NCBI GenBank assembly: GCA_020347085.1
Contig: CP070769.1
Span: 1,297,773-1,304,419 of the forward strand
DNA: 6,647 bases
Reading direction: 5' to 3'
Source: Desulfobacterales bacterium
Lineage (GTDB): Bacteria; Desulfobacterota; Desulfobacteria; Desulfobacterales; C00003060
Below, piece after piece: positions 1 through 4,883 of the stretch. How positions within the stretch are numbered: position 1 is the stretch's first letter; every line of letters begins with the position of its first letter. Made by a program: the position numbers and the translations under genes. The notes beneath the pieces were generated by a model that saw only the letters and a list, made by a program, of their open reading frames with translations, did no database searches and was not told where the DNA came from.

Positions 1-516
1 AGCACCGTCTTGGACCCGAAACCGCTTATGCTTCCTCTGCAATGATAATGTTGTGGACATTCTGCCTAAGGCCCTCTTTTTCCAAATACAAGCAGGCCTG
101 CACGGGGTAAACGACTTTGCCTCCCGGAAGGGCCCTGATCAGATATCCATCGTGCAGATCAAGCAGGGCCCTTGCTGTGTGCTTGTCAGTGTCCACACCG
201 ACCAGCTTCCAGTAGTAGTCCTACACCCACCCATGCTCTTCCAAAGGCTTCTTGATGGGCAATCGCGCCCTTCCTGTTTCGATCGGGAATGGATCACTGA
301 GGTGTCTTTTTGCACGTAAGTCCCTGACCGATGTCTTTCTGAAGCATCGACTCCAGCCAGGATCATCCACGCCTTATCATCGTCAGACAGATCACTGAGA
401 TCCTCCACATAGTCGTGGAGCACCTCTGCTGATTCGAATGTTGCCATTTCGATATCCAGGCCCAGTGCGGCTTTCTTTTCGCTGGCCTGTTGAGCCTTCT
501 CGTCTAAAATGCGCAT
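1..516 (-). pseudogene. SufB/SufD-family Fe-S scaffold, frameshifted, with in-frame stops, partial at left edge
   Basis: SufB/SufD-family proteins form the scaffold that, with the SufC ATPase, builds Fe-S clusters in the cytoplasm. From the ATG at 516-514 the frame reads MRILDEKA and then has family-like stretches such as LSDDDKAWMILAGVDASE and HRSGTYVQKD, up to SRSKQEG near 270. There the frame is lost, around 261-268. It resumes in another frame as LPIKKPLEEHGWV, a TAG stop (221-223), then DYYWKLVGVDTD, LLDLHDGYLIRALPGGKV, VYPVQACLYLEKEGL and NVHNIIIAEEA, ending at a TAA (26-28). Intact relatives continue for some 200 residues, so the gene should extend beyond the window. The start overlaps the sufC end by 13 bases, the usual coupled arrangement. 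This short SufB-like partner resembles the two-gene SufCB (SMS-type) systems. It is either a true pseudogene or affected by sequence errors; I cannot tell which. Confidence 0.8.
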
Positions 517-1259
517 CTTACACACTCCTCATATCCGACTTCACTGATACACCTGAAAATTTCGCCTGGGTTGCTCGTACAGGTCAGCTCTCCCTTGTAC
601 AAAACCTGTCCTTTGTCCGCAGTCACATAGTCTAGAATGAACCCCGTGTGTGTGATGATCAGGCCCATCTTGCTTCTTTCTTCATGGACCTGCCTTCGGC
701 TCTTGTGTGTATTGAGTTTGAAGTCTCGCTGAAGCAGTTGACTGATGGTGTTCCCTATGAGTGAAATGTTCTCCAGATCGACGCCAGACTCGGGCTCGTC
801 AAACAACAGCAGGTCGGGATCCTGAGCAATCAGCTGCAGAAGTTCTGAACGTTTTATTTCGCCACCAGAAAAACCGGCATTGATATCCCGCTCCAGAAAG
901 TCACTCAAGTTGACCTTCGCAGCCAAGCTGTCAGAGTCAATCTCCTTCCCGGCGCAAATCTGAACCATTTGCCTTGTCTTTACGCCGTTAATGGTGGGGG
1001 GCCGCTGGTAAGACATGCCGATACCCAGTTGTGCGCGCTCGTTGATGGGCATGTGCGTAATGTCCTCCCCTTTGAAGACGATTTTACCCCCGGTGACCCG
1101 GTACTGAGGATAGCCCATAAGCGTCATCAGCAATGATGTCTTTCCGGATCCGTTCGGCCCAAACAGGACGTGGGTTTCACCCGAGGGGATTTCGAGATCG
1201 ATGTGTTTCAGAATCTCCCTGTCTTCAAGCTTCACCTGTAAGTCTTCAACATGTAACAT
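504..1259 (-). CDS. sufC: SufC, Fe-S cluster assembly ATPase
   Basis: A cytoplasmic ABC-type ATPase of 251 residues that powers Fe-S cluster building on a SufB/SufD-type scaffold. All nucleotide-binding motifs are present: Walker A GPNGSGKT (34-41), Q-loop Q85 in SYQRPPTI, signature FSGGEIKR (130-137), Walker B LLLFDEPESG (150-159) with E155 as catalytic base, and the H-loop H204 in LIITHTGFILDYV. FSGGEIKRSE and DEPESGVDLENI are typical of SufC rather than transporter ATPases, and there is no membrane segment. Length matches the family. The C-terminus GYEECVRC resembles SufC proteins of archaeal and anaerobic-bacterial two-gene systems. AGGAG (1267-1271) sits 7 bases before the ATG. It overlaps the downstream scaffold gene by 13 bases. 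The gene is intact although its partner appears broken. Confidence 0.95.
   Translation of the reverse strand: MLHVEDLQVKLEDREILKHIDLEIPSGETHVLFGPNGSGKTSLLMTLMGYPQYRVTGGKIVFKGEDITHMPINERAQLGIGMSYQRPPTINGVKTRQMVQICAGKEIDSDSLAAKVNLSDFLERDINAGFSGGEIKRSELLQLIAQDPDLLLFDEPESGVDLENISLIGNTISQLLQRDFKLNTHKSRRQVHEERSKMGLIITHTGFILDYVTADKGQVLYKGELTCTSNPGEIFRCISEVGYEECVRCAF
514..530 (-). promoter_or_regulatory. Ribosome binding site deciding the sufB-like start, inside sufC
   Basis: GAGGAG (complement of 525-530) lies 8 bases before the ATG at 516-514. A GTG three codons further upstream (525-523) touches the GAGGAG itself and is too close to be used, so the ATG is the better start. Placing the site inside the last sufC codons suggests translational coupling of the two subunits. 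Confidence 0.6.
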
Positions 1260-1290
1260 GGTTCTTCTCCTGTTTGAGTTCTAAGAGACA

Positions 1291-1313
1291 GGCCCTGCCT
1301 GAAGGGACGGGCC
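1291..1313 (-). other. Imperfect stem-loop in the sufC leader
   Basis: GGCCC (1291-1295) pairs with GGGCC (1309-1313), and inside it CCT (1298-1300) pairs with AGG (1303-1305). The structure lies about 30 bases before the sufC start. No T-run follows on the minus strand, so it is not a standard terminator. It could affect mRNA stability or be chance. Confidence 0.25.
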
Positions 1314-1342
1314 AGCAGGGGAAGGGCATCTCGGATGAATGA

Positions 1343-1573
1343 CTACTCGTTCGTCCAGTCCTTCAACTCTTCTGTCTGGAATGCCTCCTGCTGGACCGTT
1401 CGATCCATGTTGATGACGAGTCCTGAGTGCTTTTTAATCTCGGCATCTTCTCTGAAGGGCAGGTGCCGATCGTGAGCTGCCTGGACATCTTCCAAGGCCT
1501 TTTTCAATACTTGTCCAATGGCCTGATTGACATCAATTCCTTTGCTGGAGCTGTGCTTCAGGACCGGTGACAG
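1343..1573 (-). pseudogene. Unrecognised 76-codon reading frame without a normal start
   Basis: Between tusA and sufC a frame is open from 1612 down to the TAG at 1343-1345. From the CTG at 1571-1573, two bases after the tusA stop, it would give 76 residues. These look like real protein: KGIDVNQAIGQVLKKALEDV suggests a helix, followed by HDRHLPFREDAEIKKHSG, the hydrophobic GLVINM, and an acidic C-terminus EELKDWTNE. There is no ATG, GTG or TTG near the front, and no clear ribosome binding site. An ATG in another frame (1616-1614) gives only MKAKTRSGFRYSSKPVTG and a few more residues before a stop, so a frameshift joining the two is possible. I do not recognise a family. It may be a small gene with a rare start, a damaged gene, or one affected by a sequence error. 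Confidence 0.4.
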
Positions 1574-1575
1574 GC

Positions 1576-1800
1576 TTAGAACTGTATCTGAATCCGCTTC
1601 TCGTCTTCGCCTTCATCCTTGATGGAGAGCAACACCTTACCCAATCTCTCACACCAGGTGTGAACGTCTTTCTCGAATGTCGGACAATCTCCCAGAACCT
1701 CCAAAATGTCTCCAGGTTCCATTTCCACGGCCTTCATTGCTATCTTAAATACAGGCTGAGGGCACTTCAAACCAAGGGTATCTAAGACTTCTGTCTTCAT
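1576..1800 (-). CDS. TusA-family sulfur carrier protein
   Basis: A 74-residue cytoplasmic protein of the TusA/SirA/YeeD fold, whose members carry sulfur as a persulfide on one cysteine and pass it to other enzymes. The family signature is at the front: LDTLGLKCPQPVFKI, with the CPxP motif and the carrier cysteine C13. Two further cysteines, C39 in GDCPTFEKDV and C50 in HTWCERLGK, belong to a variant common beside sulfur-metabolism genes rather than to E. coli TusA itself. Length is normal, ending in RIQIQF. The start is supported by a purine-rich GAGGGGGG stretch (1809-1816) before the ATG. It precedes the unrecognised frame and sufC on the same strand, which suggests a role in supplying sulfur for Fe-S clusters. 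That role is inference; TusA-like proteins also serve tRNA thiolation, molybdenum cofactor synthesis and sulfur oxidation. Confidence 0.85.
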   Translation of the reverse strand: MKTEVLDTLGLKCPQPVFKIAMKAVEMEPGDILEVLGDCPTFEKDVHTWCERLGKVLLSIKDEGEDEKRIQIQF

Positions 1801-1817
1801 GACCGGTCCCCCCCTCA

Positions 1818-1840
1818 GATGTCAGTGGATCAATGACATC
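1818..1840. promoter_or_regulatory. Perfect inverted repeat upstream of the tusA-like gene
   Basis: GATGTCA (1818-1824) and TGACATC (1834-1840) form a perfect 7-bp inverted repeat with a 9-base spacer, 18 to 40 bases before the tusA start. It could be an operator for a dimeric regulator or an mRNA hairpin in the leader. I found no convincing -35/-10 pair next to it, and no regulator gene is visible in the window. Confidence 0.3.
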
Positions 1841-1941
1841 AAAAGGAACAAGGATTTTAACACGCAAACCTCCCTCGTTTACCGCACACACAAGGTTCTA
1901 TCGTCTACCGATAAGGAAAATCCCTTAATGTACTGAGATTG

Positions 1942-1955
1942 CCGGTTTTTACCGG
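1942..1955 (-). terminator. Small hairpin after the 94-residue gene, weak terminator candidate
   Basis: CCGGT (1942-1946) and ACCGG (1951-1955) pair around a 4-base loop, starting 6 bases beyond the stop codon of the 94-residue gene. The stem is only 5 bp and no clear T-run follows on the minus strand, so a terminator role is tentative. The rest of the 1801-1961 gap shows only the inverted repeat near tusA. Confidence 0.25.
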
Positions 1956-1961
1956 AAAGGA

Positions 1962-2246
1962 CTAGCAGCGGAGACAGGCTTCTATGAGATAGATTGGTGC
2001 GTGTCGGATCTCAACGACAGAACAGAGGAAGGTGCAATCGGAGCAGCCTCTTGTTGAAAGGTCATCACTCATGACGTGCTTTACGAAGTTGCATTCAAGA
2101 GGAAGGTTCATTTGTTTATAAAGATTTCCACCTATCCTTCTTTCCTGCTCCTCAGATAGCCAAGGGGTAGGTGAAGTACTCATGTTAACATGGTTGAGAA
2201 TGAATAGGACAAGTATTAGAAGAAGCAATAATTTTCTATCGGACAT
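1962..2246 (-). CDS. Small cysteine-rich protein with a hydrophobic N-terminus, function unknown
   Basis: The frame encodes 94 residues. The N-terminus MSDRKLLLLLILVLFILNHV has a short charged start and about 15 hydrophobic residues, which suits an uncleaved membrane anchor or a signal peptide; no lipobox cysteine is visible. A polar stretch follows (SEEQERRIGGNLYKQMNLPL). The C-terminal half carries six cysteines: C52, C68, C71, C75, C91 and C94. CSDC (68-71) and CLRC (91-94) are CxxC pairs that could bind a metal or form disulfides if exported. A strong GGAGG (2250-2254) stands only 3 bases before the ATG, short but usable. No family is recognised. It stands alone between two gaps and is unlikely to belong functionally to the sugar genes upstream. 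A real small gene is likelier than not, but a chance frame is possible. Confidence 0.55.
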   Translation of the reverse strand: MSDRKLLLLLILVLFILNHVNMSTSPTPWLSEEQERRIGGNLYKQMNLPLECNFVKHVMSDDLSTRGCSDCTFLCSVVEIRHAPIYLIEACLRC

Positions 2247-2312
2247 ATTCCTCCAGCCCTTACCGGCTTAAAGTTTCCCATTCAAACATCAGTCCAACCA
2301 AAGTGTTCTCAA

Positions 2313-2340
2313 ACTATATACCAGCTCAGGTCACGGGCAA
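2313..2340 (-). promoter_or_regulatory. Possible sigma-70-type promoter for the 94-residue gene
   Basis: On the minus strand TTGCCC (2335-2340) and TATAGT (2313-2318) are separated by 16 bases, about 65 bases before the ATG at 2246. The match is moderate and based on consensus alone. The remainder of the 2247-2405 gap holds nothing else I can name, and no clear terminator for the GH130 gene. Confidence 0.3.
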
Positions 2341-2405
2341 GATTCCTTGTTAACTCACTTACAGTATGTCCGAACGTCCAATTCACCATTACGGATGCAC
2401 GGCTG

Positions 2406-3335
2406 CTAATTGCTGTTTAAGCACAGATGGACAATGTCCTCGAGTTTGGCATCAGCCATACCGATACATGTGTCCGCTGCCCCGTAGTACATCTTCACGC
2501 CCCCGTCGTCTTCCACAATGAGCCCACACGGGAATACGACATTGGGAACATCTCCCACGCGTTCATAATGCTCTTCAGGACCAAACAAGAAGTGATTGGT
2601 GTAACCAAGGACCTTTTCAGGGTCATCCAAGTCGAGGAGCAAGGCACCACATCGATAAAGCCTACCTCCGGCTGTGTCCCTTACACCATGGTAGAGAACA
2701 AGCCACCCTTGTTCGGTTTTCACAGGAGGCGTTGACGCTCCGAGCTTCGAGCTTCCCCAACCAGGTTCTGGAGTCAAGATAGCTCTAGCCCTTCCCCAGT
2801 GTATCAGGTCAGGGGAATAGGTGATCCATATGGATCCTTCTCTTGTCCCCATCCCCGAGGGCCGATCAAGCATCGCATAGTAGTCGCCTACTTTTTCAGG
2901 AAATAGGACAGCATCTTTATTCTCTACTTCAGTAGCAAGACAAATGCGTTCAAAGTGGACGAAATCCTCTGTGCGACTAATGCCTACTCGAGGTCCATAT
3001 GGCCCGTAAGCGGTGTAGGTGATGTAGAATGAACCGTCAATCCATGTAACGCGAGGATCTTCGATACCATACCGCTCATAGACTTCATAGTAAGGATCTG
3101 ATGATGGGATTGCCCAGGGTGAATTCTGCACGGTAAATTCGTATCCATCATCTGAATAAGCAAGAGTCAAGTGACTATGTCCTTCGAGATCTTCAATGCG
3201 GAGGATGAGGACGTAATGTCCTTCAAATTTGCAGGCTGCCGCATTAAAGACAGTATTGCAAGCATAGGGAACATCATCGCTTGTCAATATGGGATTGCCG
3301 GAATAGCGTTTCAATGGATACAGATGTGGAAGCAT
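2406..3335 (-). CDS. GH130 family beta-mannoside phosphorylase-like protein
   Basis: GH130 enzymes cleave beta-mannosides, most by phosphorolysis to mannose 1-phosphate; some subfamilies are hydrolases. The 309-residue protein has the five-bladed propeller sequence pattern throughout and is close to full length. Visible family motifs are NTVFNAAACKFEGHYVLILR (27-46) ending in the conserved R46, then SHLTLAYSDDG, YGIEDPRVT with D93 as the likely general acid, KDAVLFPEK (140-148), LDRPSG (156-161), SSKLGASTPPVKTEQGWLVLYHGV (195-218, with K197 and H216) and YYGAAD (283-288). Basic residues at the R46, K197 and H216 positions match those expected to hold phosphate, favouring a phosphorylase; this is inference from family knowledge. 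No signal peptide is seen, so it should be cytoplasmic. GAGGAG (3347-3352) precedes the ATG by 11 bases. It is last in a run with two GT4 genes. The exact mannoside substrate is unknown. Confidence 0.92.
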   Translation of the reverse strand: MLPHLYPLKRYSGNPILTSDDVPYACNTVFNAAACKFEGHYVLILRIEDLEGHSHLTLAYSDDGYEFTVQNSPWAIPSSDPYYEVYERYGIEDPRVTWIDGSFYITYTAYGPYGPRVGISRTEDFVHFERICLATEVENKDAVLFPEKVGDYYAMLDRPSGMGTREGSIWITYSPDLIHWGRARAILTPEPGWGSSKLGASTPPVKTEQGWLVLYHGVRDTAGGRLYRCGALLLDLDDPEKVLGYTNHFLFGPEEHYERVGDVPNVVFPCGLIVEDDGGVKMYYGAADTCIGMADAKLEDIVHLCLNSN

Positions 3336-3589
3336 TTTCTATCACTCTCCTCATTCAACCAGGATAACTCGGGTTCAATCTTGGGGGTGTCCATCACCGT
3401 CTCATACAGTTCCATGTACTGATCAGTCCCTGGCGACCATGAAATAATATACTTAACATATTTCTTCGCATTTTGGCGGAGATTCTGTGACACTTGGTCA
3501 TCTGGCAATATCATAACTTTGCTTTCGACGCATTGGAAGCGATTTGTGCTCGTCACCCCAGCCTCGGATGCCTCAATCGTCTTTTTCAT
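3311..3589 (-). pseudogene. Probable remnant of a GT4 glycosyltransferase C-terminus
   Basis: A 92-codon frame fills the gap between the complete GT4 gene and the GH130 gene, overlapping the latter by 25 bases. Residues 31-66, including LRQNAKKYVKYIISW and QYMELYETVM, match the typical last helices of GT4 enzymes. The two upstream glycosyltransferases have equivalents there: LGESLKRYLDEVVSW with QYLRAYELAR, and MRKRAYIFSRNMIW with RYLELFIETK. The front (MKKTIEASEAGVTSTNRF) and the tail are not recognisable, and no ribosome binding site is seen before the ATG. No nucleotide-sugar-binding domain is present, so it cannot be an active transferase. The simplest reading is an internally deleted third GT4 gene; a small independent gene is the alternative. 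Confidence 0.5.
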
Positions 3590-3632
3590 GGCCTGTCTGG
3601 TACTCGTTACGTTCGCGTTTCATGTGTATTTT

Positions 3633-4859
3633 CTAAAACTCTGAATCCAGAACCACCGGTTGGCCAGATCGCTTGGACTCCCTCGCAAGTTCATATGCTC
3701 GAAGGTACTGTCTCGCTACGACATCCCACGAGACCACCTCGTCCAAATACCGCTTAAGGCTCTCGCCAAGTTCCAACCGAAGCTCTTCGTCGCATGCCAG
3801 CCGAATGACCTTCTCCCTGAGCATTTGTTTTGTTGTGAATAGGAGGCCGCCTTGGCTCTCCAGTGTCTGCGAAGTAAGGCCTTCCATAGGCGCAGTGGTC
3901 ACATAGGGCTTGTTAAGGGAAATGATCCTGGCCAAGGTTCCTGATTGAGTCTCGTCGACAGACGGAAGAACAACGAAATCGCAGACGGCCATCATCTTGT
4001 AGTAGGTGACGCCGCGGGGACTGAATTCATAATAATGGGCAATGCCTTTCTGTTCCAATTCTAGCGCTGCAGATTTCCACTGGTCATAATCAACCTTGTG
4101 ATTTGGATCACGCATGGCTCCGGCAGCCAACAGGTCCCATTCCTGGCCATTTCGACTCTTGATTTCTTCGTGGATCTCCTCCCACATGGAAAGCAAGATA
4201 TCCCATCGCTTGTTGGACTGAATCCAGCCGATCATACCAACCACGTGATCAGCCAAGCCCGTCTCGTCCAAGCCCAACTCCCTCCTCAGCTTGGGTATTT
4301 CGTGGATCCCCCAGCGCATGTCTGCCCGGGCGCCGTGGGGCACCACCATCATGTTTTGTGGTGTATCCCTTCCGTATCCGGGGAAAACCCAGTCCAGACG
4401 CCATTTTTGATAGTGACATTTGACAAGTACAACGTCACTTCTCTGACACACGTCGTAGAGGAAGTTGGCCTCAGCGTCTCTGGGCCGCCCGTGAACGGTA
4501 TGCGGTTCCACCACAATTGGGTAGCTTCTAACTGTTTCGAGAAGCATAAGGAAACCCTGGTTGCTGTCGCCCCTGCCGTCCTTATCCCTGTATTCGTAAA
4601 GGCCATACTCATGTTCCAAATGGATCGCGTAGGGGTCCAGTTTCTCGATTTTCTCAGCCACAGGCTTCCACCAATCAGGGCGATTCAAATCAATAATTGG
4701 AAAGACCCCTTTCCCTCGACCGTCGGTATGACTGATGACCAACACTTCCCTGTGGGGGCTGGTCTTCTGAATGAATTCACGGGCCTCTTCGGTGAAAGTG
4801 CCTATTCCACAAAACCGTGGCGGGTATGAACTCACCATAATAATCGGATTGTTTGCCAT
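3633..4859 (-). CDS. GT4-type glycosyltransferase
   Basis: A complete 408-residue GT-B fold glycosyltransferase of the GT4 type, which transfers a sugar from an activated donor, usually a nucleotide sugar. The N-terminal lobe opens with IIMVSSYPPRFCGIGTFTEE (6-25), the glycine-rich acceptor-side loop, and has HLEHEYGLYE (80-89) and VEPHTVHGR (117-125). VVPHGA (172-177) marks the junction to the donor lobe, which starts near GMIGWIQSNKRWD (208-220). The donor-site loop reads DETQSGTLARII (302-313), where the usual second glutamate of the GT4 EX7E motif seems replaced by arginine. The C-terminus SWDVVARQYLRAYE is standard. There is no signal peptide or membrane helix, so it is cytoplasmic or peripheral. 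GGAAGG lies 4 bases before the ATG, 24 bases after the preceding gene, so co-transcription is likely. Donor and acceptor are unknown; the GH130 neighbour hints at mannose. Confidence 0.93.
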   Translation of the reverse strand: MANNPIIMVSSYPPRFCGIGTFTEEAREFIQKTSPHREVLVISHTDGRGKGVFPIIDLNRPDWWKPVAEKIEKLDPYAIHLEHEYGLYEYRDKDGRGDSNQGFLMLLETVRSYPIVVEPHTVHGRPRDAEANFLYDVCQRSDVVLVKCHYQKWRLDWVFPGYGRDTPQNMMVVPHGARADMRWGIHEIPKLRRELGLDETGLADHVVGMIGWIQSNKRWDILLSMWEEIHEEIKSRNGQEWDLLAAGAMRDPNHKVDYDQWKSAALELEQKGIAHYYEFSPRGVTYYKMMAVCDFVVLPSVDETQSGTLARIISLNKPYVTTAPMEGLTSQTLESQGGLLFTTKQMLREKVIRLACDEELRLELGESLKRYLDEVVSWDVVARQYLRAYELARESKRSGQPVVLDSEF

Positions 4860-4883
4860 GCCGCCTTCCTTACTTCATGTCTC

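Noticed and set aside
221..223. In-frame TAG in the sufB-like gene read as pyrrolysine
   Set aside because: A frameshift and a second stop in the same gene make simple damage or sequence error more likely. No pyrrolysine machinery or downstream insertion signal is visible, and a lysine or arginine is expected at this position.
2427..2735. Plus-strand open frame of 102 codons
   Set aside because: It is antisense to the conserved GH130 C-terminus and reads as a shadow of that gene.
3573..3623. Tiny frame MKRERNEYQTGHEKDD after the GT4 stop
   Set aside because: It has only 16 codons, no ribosome binding site and no recognisable sequence.
4098..4829. Plus-strand open frame of 243 codons
   Set aside because: It lies wholly opposite the well-supported GT4 gene, and its translation shows no recognisable domain.
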